Origin: Magnetococcales bacterium
GTDB taxonomy: Bacteria; Pseudomonadota; Magnetococcia; Magnetococcales; JADFYX01
Direction of reading: 5' to 3'
Assembly (NCBI GenBank): GCA_015232795.1
Contig: JADFYX010000141.1
Span: 1 to 6,555 of the forward strand
DNA length: 6,555 nt
The first letter of the stretch is position 1. Each line of letters begins with the position of its first letter. Below are positions 1 through 6,437 of this stretch, piece after piece. Both the position numbers and the translations under genes were made by a program. The notes below the pieces were generated by a model that had not been told where the DNA came from, did no database searches, and was given only the letters and a program-made list of their open reading frames with translations.

Positions 1-513
1 CTCCACGTTGCCCGTTTGGTCTACTCTGCGGTACCGGAGTTCTACAAACGGTTTGGGGTACCCATTGCCACTATTTCTCCCCATATTGCCAGCCTGCTTG
101 GTAAAAAAAACAGTGAACTGCAACACGGTTATACCCTGTTGCTGGGCAAAAATGTTATAGGGTCTTATATTGCATATCCTGCCAAGGAGCTGAAAATGCG
201 CCAGCTTTTAGGGCTTCTGGCACTGCAAAAAAGCCTGGATATAAAGCTACCTGCTTTTACCCATGAACTAACTGCCCCACCAAAAGAGAGCTATTATCTA
301 GCACGTTTTGCAGTAGATGATGCAGCACAGAGCCAAGGAGTTGGGGAGCAGCTGTTAAACCACTATATGGCAGCAACGGATCTACCAGCTCTAAGTCTAC
401 ATGTTCACGTGAAAAACCAAGCAGCTATTGCATTTTATCACCGCCACGGTTTTATAACCCAAGACACCGACAACCAGCAGTTCTATCTTTTAACCAGAGA
501 GCTTGTGAAATAA
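1..513 (+). CDS. GNAT family N-acetyltransferase, 5' end cut by the window edge
   Basis: This protein probably transfers an acetyl group from acetyl-CoA to an amine in the cytoplasm; the acceptor is not identifiable. The reading frame is open from base 1, with about 170 codons visible. A TTG at base 16 could be read as a start, but the five codons before it (LHVAR) continue naturally into LVYSAVPEF, which looks like the first helix of a GNAT domain. The true start is therefore probably a few codons upstream of the window. The acetyl-CoA-binding motif A is clear: YYLARFAVDDAAQSQGVGEQ contains Q-x-x-G-x-G. It is followed by the typical NQAAIAFYHRHGF motif B, in which the conserved N, A, FY and GF are present. 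The gene ends with TAA only 9 bp before the stop of the convergent minus-strand gene, so it is not part of that operon. Family assignment is firm; specificity is unknown. Confidence 0.88.
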   Translation, partial: LHVARLVYSAVPEFYKRFGVPIATISPHIASLLGKKNSELQHGYTLLLGKNVIGSYIAYPAKELKMRQLLGLLALQKSLDIKLPAFTHELTAPPKESYYLARFAVDDAAQSQGVGEQLLNHYMAATDLPALSLHVHVKNQAAIAFYHRHGFITQDTDNQQFYLLTRELVK

Positions 514-522
514 ATGCATTAG

Positions 523-1593
523 CTAAATCCCCACATCACCCTCTGCAAAGACATAATAGCTGTTATCTACAGTTATGGTCTGTTTAAGGTTTTGCGGCAG
601 TTGATAAAAACCCGATACACTCTTCTCTTCTACCGCAAAGCTCTTACAGCCTGAGAGCCAACCATAAGTCCCAGCATAGTCGAAGGTTACAATGCCATGA
701 TAGTACTGGTTACTTGAATAACGCAGCACATAAGATAAAAGGGCGGAAATGCTGTCAGCATCTTGGTTGTCACACCAAATATCCAGACACTCCAAGAATG
801 ATCCACCACTCTGCCTGCTCTCCCTGAAAATAGCATATCCCACCAGACAATCTTGAGCGTAAACAGCAAAAAGAAGTTTGTTATTGTAGGTTTTATTGCC
901 AAAGCAGTACCAGTTGATACTGGCAGCACTGCGAGATTTGGTATTAACAATGTTGTGGCGACTTTGCCCCCAAAGCTTATCAAACTCCTCACCAGCTTTG
1001 CTGATTTTTTCTACCCGTAGTGTTGCATTGTCACCAAGGGGATAGAGCCGTTTTTCTATGGCAGAGATAGACATACGCAACCACTTTGGGGTGCTATCGG
1101 CAGGCAATCGGCAGGAAAAACGGGCTAACGGACCGTTGAATATCGTATATTTTTTAGTAAAGCAGGTTGGTAATTTACGCAGCCCCAAAAGCTTATAAAA
1201 CATATCGGTGTTTGCCAGGGGGTTGTTGATAATATAGGGGTGCTCACTCTTTTTTATTGTGACTAAAAGGCGTGCTAATAGTTTCATGGAGCTTTTGCGA
1301 TATTGGGGTTTCACCCCCCATGAAGAGCTTATATATGCGATTATCTCCTCACCACCTATCTGCACAGGTACGGGAATTGTACCGACAAAACCGACGATAT
1401 CACCACCATCTCGCAGCAATTTACCACGGATCATACCTTGTTTGTAAAAAGGATTATTTTGCCACCAGTGGGCAAAACGGGTCTGCCAAAACTTGCGATC
1501 TGATCCTCTGCCACGGAAGTTTTTCATGTAGATACATAAAGGTTCTATATCTTGGTCACTGATATCTACTATATGTGGTGTGCTTTCGTCCAT
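523..1593 (-). CDS. Double GNAT-fold acyltransferase-like protein
   Basis: This 356-residue protein looks like two GNAT-type halves in tandem. In the N-terminal half (about residues 55-140), GDIVGFVGTIPVPV is followed by SSWGVKPQYRKSSMKLLARL, which corresponds to the acetyl-CoA-binding strand and helix, and then by NNPLANTDMFYKLLGLRK, which resembles motif B. In the second half (about 200-356), FDKLWGQSR and SINWYCF are followed by CLVGYAIF. The protein ends in YYVFAEGDVGI, like the terminal GD motif I associate with acyltransferases of this kind near surface-polysaccharide genes. The usual R-x-x-G-x-G/A loop is degraded to YRKSSM, so acetyl-CoA binding by the N-terminal half is doubtful. The ATG at 1591-1593 has no strong Shine-Dalgarno; the best upstream purine stretch (AGGA) is about 20 nt away. 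It lies 120 bp downstream of the radical-SAM block in the same direction and may be its last gene. An acyl transfer role on the cluster's product is inference. Confidence 0.72.
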   Translation of the reverse strand: MDESTPHIVDISDQDIEPLCIYMKNFRGRGSDRKFWQTRFAHWWQNNPFYKQGMIRGKLLRDGGDIVGFVGTIPVPVQIGGEEIIAYISSSWGVKPQYRKSSMKLLARLLVTIKKSEHPYIINNPLANTDMFYKLLGLRKLPTCFTKKYTIFNGPLARFSCRLPADSTPKWLRMSISAIEKRLYPLGDNATLRVEKISKAGEEFDKLWGQSRHNIVNTKSRSAASINWYCFGNKTYNNKLLFAVYAQDCLVGYAIFRESRQSGGSFLECLDIWCDNQDADSISALLSYVLRYSSNQYYHGIVTFDYAGTYGWLSGCKSFAVEEKSVSGFYQLPQNLKQTITVDNSYYVFAEGDVGI

Positions 1594-1713
1594 TTATATC
1601 ATGTTTTTTATTTTATCCTAGATCTGGCAGTTGGTGGTGTGTGGTAACAACTGCCAAATCTAGGTGCAAGGGTTCCTTGGGGTCATTCTCGGGTTTTCAG
1701 GCTCGACTATTAA
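1594..1713. other. Intergenic gap between the coupled block and the GNAT-like gene
   Basis: These 120 bp separate the stop of the upstream B12-type radical-SAM gene (TAG at 1716-1714) from the ATG of the downstream GNAT-like gene. They are the only sizeable break in the leftward gene series. Most of the space is taken by a long inverted repeat (1617-1664) and a small one, CAAGG-GTT-CCTTG (1667-1679). I see no T-run after either hairpin on either strand, so neither is a classic Rho-independent terminator. No convincing promoter pair for the downstream gene was found, so it may be read by run-through from the block. Confidence 0.6.
1617..1664. repeat. 17-bp imperfect inverted repeat (long stem-loop)
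   Basis: The left arm (1617-1633, CCTAGATCTGGCAGTTG) and right arm (1648-1664, CAACTGCCAAATCTAGG) pair at 16 of 17 positions. There is one C/A mismatch, and the loop is 14 nt (GTGGTGTGTGGTAA). In a leftward transcript the hairpin sits 23 nt before the ATG of the GNAT-like gene, and the purine stretch AGGAT begins inside the base of the stem. It could act as an mRNA-stability or processing element, a translational control structure, or a palindromic binding site. No T-tract follows it, and no transposase gene flanks it. Confidence 0.8.
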
Positions 1714-3150
1714 CTATTCAGACAAAGTGAGTGAGGATTTTTGAATCTGTTTTAATTTTTTCCTTCTACCCACCAAAATACGATAGCCTAAGCGCAAGGT
1801 CTTTTTAAACTGCATCCAAGAACGTAACTGCTTTACCTGCCGGACTAAAAAATGGAAGCTAAGATAGTATCTTAACACCGTCTTGTTATAATACGATGAT
1901 AGCTGATCTCTTGTTAACCCCTTGGTAACATATGGAATGCCGTGATAATCAAAGTGCGCCCAATCATCAACTACAAACCCCTCCTCCTGGGCCTTGCGAT
2001 AGAGAACCGTACCGGGAAAAGGGGTAGCCAGGGAAAAAGCCACGGAATATTTTTTCAGCTCACGGGAAAAGGCCAAGGTGCGCTGTATAGACTCTTCGGT
2101 CTCTCCTGGTAGTCCCAAAATAAACCCGCAATAGACCTTTATCCCCACCTCATCCAGCATAGCCAAGGCTTCGCGTATCATGGCAACCGTAGTACCTTTT
2201 TGAATGGAGGCAAGCATGGCATCGTCACCAGACTCTACCCCAATAAACACCGATGTAAGACCACTTTTTTTCATCAGCTTAAGGGTTTCAAGGTCCATAT
2301 TGTCAGCCCTTAGGTTACAGGTCCAGACAAGATCTTTTTTATTATAATCAATCAGTTTTTGGGCAACTTGCCCAGCCCATACATTATCTGTGTTAAAGGT
2401 GGCATCGTTAATTGCCAACTCCCGCGCATGGTGGTTTTCATATAAATGGGCAATCTCTCTTATTATGCTATCAGGAGAGCGGCTTCTGGTGACCCCACCC
2501 AGTGTTACCCGTGCTGCACAAAAAGAGCAGCGCCCCACACAACCCCGGCTAAAAAGTATATTTACCAGATTTTTTTTCTCACAGGCTACCGCCCAATAGT
2601 TATCCATGGGCAGAGATTCCCAGTCACCAAATGGCAATGCATCCAAATCGTGAATAAAATCACGGGAACCAGCATATTTAACCTCATCACCTTCTAGATA
2701 GGCCAGACCTTTAATACCTTCTATACTCTTACCATCTTGCCGGGCTAAAAGGAGTTCGTGCAGGGTCCATTCACCCTCTCCTATTACACAGTAGTCAACA
2801 CAGCTATTCTGTAATAACAGAGACTTATACTCATGGGAAGATGGGTGTGGTCCACCAAGAACAGTTGCAGTATCTGGTAGATGTTCTTTTACTTTACTTA
2901 AAAAAGCTACAATTTGTGGTAGATGGCAGGTGTATACTGTTAAACCAATAAAATCCGGTTTTAGATTAACGATATAGTCAAGAATCTCCTGACCATTATT
3001 TCCATAGCCGTGGGCATCATAAAGTGTGGTATCCCACCATTTGGATTTTAAAAAACTGGATAACACAACCAAGCCATAGGGCTGTACTAAAGAGTCGCAG
3101 TTATCTGGGTCGTCCAGATCGTGGGGTAGGTTTAATAATAAAATTTTCAT
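1714..3150 (-). CDS. B12-binding-type radical SAM enzyme (second of two)
   Basis: This 478-residue enzyme has the layout of cobalamin-dependent radical-SAM proteins. An N-terminal Rossmann-like B12-binding-type domain spans about residues 1-140, with MKILLLNLP, the FIGLTVYT strand, VLGGPHPSS and VDYCVIGEGEWT. A radical-SAM barrel (about 195-400) carries the [4Fe-4S] motif C204-x3-C208-x2-C211 in SRGCVGRCSFC. SAM-site support comes from the INDATF, NLRADN, FIGVESGDD and GFILGLPGET segments. The family performs C-methylation, ring rearrangement or other radical chemistry on lipids, pigments, antibiotics and sugars; the substrate here cannot be read from sequence. The tail (about 425-470) is rich in aromatics, Arg and Lys and may touch membrane or an anionic partner. 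The ATG at 3150 overlaps the stop of the preceding methyltransferase gene (ATGA), with only a weak Shine-Dalgarno, so translation is probably coupled. It lacks the UPF0004/TRAM layout of MiaB/RimO tRNA or ribosomal enzymes. Confidence 0.9.
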   Translation of the reverse strand: MKILLLNLPHDLDDPDNCDSLVQPYGLVVLSSFLKSKWWDTTLYDAHGYGNNGQEILDYIVNLKPDFIGLTVYTCHLPQIVAFLSKVKEHLPDTATVLGGPHPSSHEYKSLLLQNSCVDYCVIGEGEWTLHELLLARQDGKSIEGIKGLAYLEGDEVKYAGSRDFIHDLDALPFGDWESLPMDNYWAVACEKKNLVNILFSRGCVGRCSFCAARVTLGGVTRSRSPDSIIREIAHLYENHHARELAINDATFNTDNVWAGQVAQKLIDYNKKDLVWTCNLRADNMDLETLKLMKKSGLTSVFIGVESGDDAMLASIQKGTTVAMIREALAMLDEVGIKVYCGFILGLPGETEESIQRTLAFSRELKKYSVAFSLATPFPGTVLYRKAQEEGFVVDDWAHFDYHGIPYVTKGLTRDQLSSYYNKTVLRYYLSFHFLVRQVKQLRSWMQFKKTLRLGYRILVGRRKKLKQIQKSSLTLSE

Positions 3151-3941
3151 TTTTTATTAAGAGTAGCAGTTCCGTAAAGAGTATTCATTAGCCTAAATCC
3201 CACTGCATAAACAGCCTTTTGTTTAATGCTGGCATCAGAGGGAATAAAGTTTTCTTCATGCATGGGCACAGAGATAACTTGCTTAAGGGTAAAACCATTT
3301 TTTGCAAAAAGAGCTGCAACATCATCGCTGTTAAAATGATAAGGATGGTTTTTATCCAGATGTTTTATGAGAGTTTTTAATGGTTTTGCAAAATTTGCCA
3401 AGGTATGAACGGAAAAAAGCAGAACACCATCCTCTTTTAATACCCGGCCCACCTCTTGTAAAAAAATATCGCAATTGGCAACATGGTCTATGGTGTTTGT
3501 GGTGACGATGCAATCAAATAGATTGTCGGGAAAAGGGATGTTCTCTCCTGGTGCTTGCAAACGCACACTTTTATCTGGCATATAATTAAACAGCTCGAAC
3601 TGTTGGTAAAAATCCATTAACGGGTCCATCAAGGCAAGCTCATCAGGCACGCAATCTTGGTCCATCATAGCAATGGCTGCAAAAAAACCAAACGGCCCGG
3701 TTCCTATCTCTAAAACTGCTCTCTCTTTAAAAAATTGGGGGGCAATCTGCCAATGACCAAGAAACGGTTTAAAGTTGGATACCGGGTCGGGTCTGTAGTC
3801 GGTTTGGGTTATCTTGTGCTGCCAAAAAGCCTTTTCCCGTAATTGAAACTCACCCCATTGGGGGGCGATACTATCCGGTATGGGGCTTAAATATACCACT
3901 CCATTTTTGGGAAGCTCGCAAAGATAAGATTCAATACCCAT
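3147..3941 (-). CDS. Class I SAM-dependent methyltransferase
   Basis: This 264-residue soluble enzyme transfers a methyl group from S-adenosylmethionine to an unidentified acceptor. The Rossmann-fold signature is clear. Motif I is VLEIGTGPFG (residues 76-85), and the acidic residue for the SAM ribose lies in LALMDP (D106). IPFPDNLFDCIVTTNTIDHV (about 135-154) is followed by LQEVGRVLKEDGVLLFSV (161-178), typical of the Methyltransf_11 type. An N-terminal stretch of about 70 residues precedes the domain, and a C-terminal helical region (HFNSDDVAALFAKNGF) resembles the substrate cap of small-molecule methyltransferases. The ATG at 3941-3939 directly abuts the TAG stop of the upstream B12-type gene, with no intergenic base. 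The 3' end overlaps the next gene by 4 nt. It sits between two B12-type radical-SAM genes, which suggests that all act on one product. O-, N- or C-methylation cannot be told apart here. Confidence 0.88.
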   Translation of the reverse strand: MGIESYLCELPKNGVVYLSPIPDSIAPQWGEFQLREKAFWQHKITQTDYRPDPVSNFKPFLGHWQIAPQFFKERAVLEIGTGPFGFFAAIAMMDQDCVPDELALMDPLMDFYQQFELFNYMPDKSVRLQAPGENIPFPDNLFDCIVTTNTIDHVANCDIFLQEVGRVLKEDGVLLFSVHTLANFAKPLKTLIKHLDKNHPYHFNSDDVAALFAKNGFTLKQVISVPMHEENFIPSDASIKQKAVYAVGFRLMNTLYGTATLNKK

Positions 3942-5393
3942 CTATATACCGTAAATCCGGTTGTTAATCATGGCAGTACGTATGGCTTCAAAATAGTTGG
4001 TGTAGGCCTTCTGGGTTTTTTGTTTGTATAGTCCACGCAACAGTACCATTGGCTGAAATAACATAAGCTTAAACACCCACCAATAAAAAGATGGATAACG
4101 CAGCAGGTTTAAATTGGCATTTCTTTGGGCCAGGGATAAAAAGGTATTGCGAAAGCGAATAATCTCCTCACGGGGTATTTCAGAGTGGAACTCTTGCTGG
4201 TTTTCCGTCAACGAAAAGGTCAACTCTTCCAGGGCATTTTTATCCTCTTCATTAAAATATTCTGTACCCGGCATTGGCATAAAATAGTTTACCGTAGTAA
4301 AAGAGGGTTTTACCTCTGCGAGAAAATCTGCCGTCTCTTGCAGATCTTGTTGGTTCTCTTCAGGAAAACCCACAACCAAGAATATATATGAGTAGATGCC
4401 TGCCTCCTCAACCTTACGTACTGCATCTTTCATTGTGGCAAGCTGAGTGCGCTTATCCATTATATCAAGCATCCGCTGGGAGCCAGACTCAATACCTATG
4501 GCAATTTGAATAAAACCAGCTTTTTTCATCAAAGCTAAAGTTTGGGGGCTGCCAACTCTATCGGCACGGGCCTGAGCATAAAATTTAAGCTTAATACCCT
4601 CTTTTATTATTCTTTGGCAAAATTCAGTTACCCTATCATCTTGATAATAAAAAAGATCGTCCAGCAGAACCATACCTTGGATATTCCAACTCTGTATCTG
4701 CCATTTTATCTCGTCGATAACATTATCCATGGAGCGTTCCCGATAGCGCACCCGGACCGGATCGGTACAAAAACGGCAAGAGTAAGGACAACCCCGGCTT
4801 GCCATCATAAAACCTGTCTTTATAAAATGGCCCGGTATGCCCCCTAAACGAATATCGGTATAGTGGTCAAAATCCACCAGATCCAAGGCGGGAAAAAGCA
4901 GATTATCCATGGATATGAGAGGGGCTGGTGGGGTTGTTACCATCTCACCATTTGCTATATAGCTTATACCTTTAACCTCTGCCACATTTTGGTCAGGTCT
5001 GTTTAAGGTGTTCAAGAGAGTAACTATAGTCTCTTCACCCTCGCCAAAGACCACATAGTCTACCCCGTTTTCAAGATAAAAACTGGGTTTAAAGTTGGGA
5101 TCTTTGCCACCACAAACTATAACCTTATCTTTGGTTTCACGGCGTATTTTAGCAATAATTCCCTTGGCAACACGACGGTTCCAGCTTATTACGCCAAGGC
5201 CGATAAAATCGGCATCATAAGCGTGGAGCTCTTGCCAGAGGGGGCCGTTTTCCTCGGGGAAAAAATCCTCATCAATAAATTCAATAACCTTTACTTCATA
5301 ACCACCATCTCGCAGATAGCTAGCGATATAGAGCAGCCCTAAAGCCGGTCGCCACCCTTTGCGGGGGTTTATCAGGAGAACTTTTTTTTTCAT
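3942..5393 (-). CDS. B12-binding-type radical SAM enzyme (first of two)
   Basis: This 483-residue protein has the same architecture as the gene at 1714-3150, but the two are clearly distinct sequences. The N-terminal B12-binding-type domain (about 1-140) shows VLLINPRKGWRPALGLLYIASYLRDGGYEV, FIGLGVIS, VIVCGGKDPNF and VDYVVFGEGEET. The radical-SAM domain (about 192-400) has C202-x3-C206-x2-C209 in SRGCPYSCRFC. It continues with VLLDDLFYY, AQARAD, IAIGIESGSQ and VVGFPEENQQD. The position where many relatives have GGxH reads GGKD, so local contacts near the cofactor may differ. The C-terminus (about 429-461) is notably aromatic and hydrophobic (YPSFYWWVFKLMLFQPMVLL) and ends basic, compatible with membrane association. 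The ATG overlaps the upstream stop in an ATGA junction. Codons 2-4 form an A9 tract, a possible slippage spot. Family is secure; reaction and substrate are not. Confidence 0.9.
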   Translation of the reverse strand: MKKKVLLINPRKGWRPALGLLYIASYLRDGGYEVKVIEFIDEDFFPEENGPLWQELHAYDADFIGLGVISWNRRVAKGIIAKIRRETKDKVIVCGGKDPNFKPSFYLENGVDYVVFGEGEETIVTLLNTLNRPDQNVAEVKGISYIANGEMVTTPPAPLISMDNLLFPALDLVDFDHYTDIRLGGIPGHFIKTGFMMASRGCPYSCRFCTDPVRVRYRERSMDNVIDEIKWQIQSWNIQGMVLLDDLFYYQDDRVTEFCQRIIKEGIKLKFYAQARADRVGSPQTLALMKKAGFIQIAIGIESGSQRMLDIMDKRTQLATMKDAVRKVEEAGIYSYIFLVVGFPEENQQDLQETADFLAEVKPSFTTVNYFMPMPGTEYFNEEDKNALEELTFSLTENQQEFHSEIPREEIIRFRNTFLSLAQRNANLNLLRYPSFYWWVFKLMLFQPMVLLRGLYKQKTQKAYTNYFEAIRTAMINNRIYGI

Positions 5394-6367
5394 CGGGGGC
5401 TTACCTGCTTGAGCTTTAAAAAGTCACATGTTCTGCAAAACCGATAAGCTTCCTGATTTTCTCTTAGGCCACAATATTTTTCCCCCTTCCAGACATCTTG
5501 CAGGTCAGTCTCAAAGACATTGCCCATAATCTGCTCCATATCAATTGGGCATGGGTGTACATTTCCTGTTACATCAATGTAGGTATAGTCTTGAAAACGG
5601 TAACAGTAGCTATCCAAACGCAAAAGATGTTTTAAATATTTATAGGCAAAACCAGCAACTCCATTGAACACCTGATCCTGTAGGCAATCAATTCTCATGT
5701 TGTATTTTTTTCTAAGACGGGCCAACTCTTTAAAAATCTCTTTTTCTTCTGCAACAGTGGGCCGTTGCATAGTTGGGTCGGTTCTTAAATCAACTCTGGC
5801 GATATTAACCCTATCCACCCCATTGTTAGCCCCCCACTCTATTAAATCATAGACATCTTGCACCGAACGCCCACCCTCTTTAGGGTCGCCACCAAACAGT
5901 ATGGGCTGCAAAACAATGCTTGGCCTGCCTGTGCCGTGGGCATCTCTTTTTTGGATAAAATCTTTTATGGCATCTAAAGTAACTGTATCTCGCACATCTT
6001 CGGCAGAGAGATGAATATGGTCTAAGCCTGCCTCTATGAGTTTATCCGCCCTTTTTTTCAACAAAATTGCATTTGTGGTTATACGAGCCTTGATGCCCCG
6101 CTCTTTTAAATAGCTAATGGCATCAAACAGATGTGGATAAACCAAGGGTTCACCCATACCAACCAAGGTAACGGCCTCTACCTGCCCATGGAACTGGGCG
6201 ACAATTTTTTTAAAATCTTCGAAACTCAGATGGCGTTGCTCAATGGGCACCTGAAAGCGGATGCACATTCCGCAATCTTTATTGCAGATATTGGTCACGG
6301 CGATTTGCACAAATCGTGGCATTTTCTCTGGAATATGGAGAATTTTTTTAACGGTGGACCACAACAT
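5390..6367 (-). CDS. Radical SAM enzyme with a one-cluster twitch/SPASM-type C-terminus
   Basis: This 325-residue enzyme is the first gene of the leftward block. The radical-SAM cluster motif is C28-x3-C32-x2-C35 (NICNKDCGMC), followed by the SAM-contacting VGMGEP (GEP at 72-74) and RITTNAILL. The C-terminal part has C255-x12-G-x4-C273, then MGNVFETDLQDVWKG and C311-x2-C314, with an extra C299 between. This matches the first half of a SPASM domain. The later cysteines of a full SPASM domain are absent because the protein ends 11 residues after C314. One auxiliary [4Fe-4S] cluster is therefore more likely than two, as in twitch-domain enzymes such as BtrN, which oxidises an aminocyclitol. Roles known for the group include alcohol dehydrogenation, peptide modification and sugar chemistry. 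The ATG at 6367 is preceded by AAGGA and AAGAG purine stretches. No cobalamin domain is present. Confidence 0.88.
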   Translation of the reverse strand: MLWSTVKKILHIPEKMPRFVQIAVTNICNKDCGMCIRFQVPIEQRHLSFEDFKKIVAQFHGQVEAVTLVGMGEPLVYPHLFDAISYLKERGIKARITTNAILLKKRADKLIEAGLDHIHLSAEDVRDTVTLDAIKDFIQKRDAHGTGRPSIVLQPILFGGDPKEGGRSVQDVYDLIEWGANNGVDRVNIARVDLRTDPTMQRPTVAEEKEIFKELARLRKKYNMRIDCLQDQVFNGVAGFAYKYLKHLLRLDSYCYRFQDYTYIDVTGNVHPCPIDMEQIMGNVFETDLQDVWKGEKYCGLRENQEAYRFCRTCDFLKLKQVSPR

Positions 6368-6372
6368 GATGT

Positions 6373-6384
6373 CTCTTAATCCTT
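6373..6384 (-). promoter_or_regulatory. Ribosome-binding region for the first gene of the block
   Basis: On the minus strand AAGGA (6384-6380) lies 12 nt before the ATG, and AAGAG (6377-6373) lies 5 nt before it. Either could pair with the 16S rRNA tail. This is the best Shine-Dalgarno of the block; the downstream genes have weak ones and start on overlapping or abutting stops. Confidence 0.5.
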
Positions 6385-6406
6385 AATTTACCAAATAAAA
6401 TATTAC

Positions 6407-6437
6407 TTTATAAAAAGCTTTTATTATTATGGGTCAA
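6407..6437 (-). promoter_or_regulatory. Candidate sigma-70-type promoter for the radical-SAM block
   Basis: On the minus strand TTGACC (6437-6432) matches the -35 consensus at five of six bases. TATAAA (6412-6407) matches the -10 consensus at five of six. The spacer is 19 bp, slightly long; TTATAA one base upstream gives 18. Transcription would start near 6400 and leave a leader of about 30 nt. The -35 box overlaps one arm of the stem-loop at 6435-6455. The region is AT-rich, so chance matches are easy, and the call rests on position and the two boxes together. Confidence 0.4.

Noticed and set aside
687..992. 101-codon minus-strand open frame within the GNAT-like gene
   Set aside because: It lies wholly inside a gene with clear protein-family features, has no plausible domain and is an out-of-frame shadow.
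1096..1115. Short direct repeat ATCGGCAGG twice, 2 bp apart
   Set aside because: It lies in coding sequence for CRLPAD, has only two copies, and is a chance codon similarity.
1617..1664. Inverted repeat as a Rho-independent terminator or IS terminal repeat
   Set aside because: No T-run follows on either strand, and there is no transposase or target duplication nearby.
2390..2697. Two overlapping plus-strand open frames opposite the radical-SAM cysteine region
   Set aside because: They are antisense to a strongly supported coding sequence, have no recognisable domains, and overlap each other in different frames.
3001..3018. DAHGYG (residues 45-50) in the second B12-type enzyme, a formal match to the cobalamin motif DxHxxG
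   Set aside because: It lies after the second strand (TTLYDA), where many relatives simply have an acidic residue. It is not in the loop after the first strand, where the methionine-synthase histidine sits. It is probably a chance match.
1714..5393. B12-type radical-SAM genes as MiaB/RimO-type methylthiotransferases
   Set aside because: There is no N-terminal UPF0004 cysteine set and no TRAM domain. The N-termini are B12-binding-type Rossmann folds instead.
6131..6379. Plus-strand open frame opposite the start of the twitch-type radical-SAM gene
   Set aside because: It is the antisense of conserved radical-SAM motifs and shows no family features of its own.
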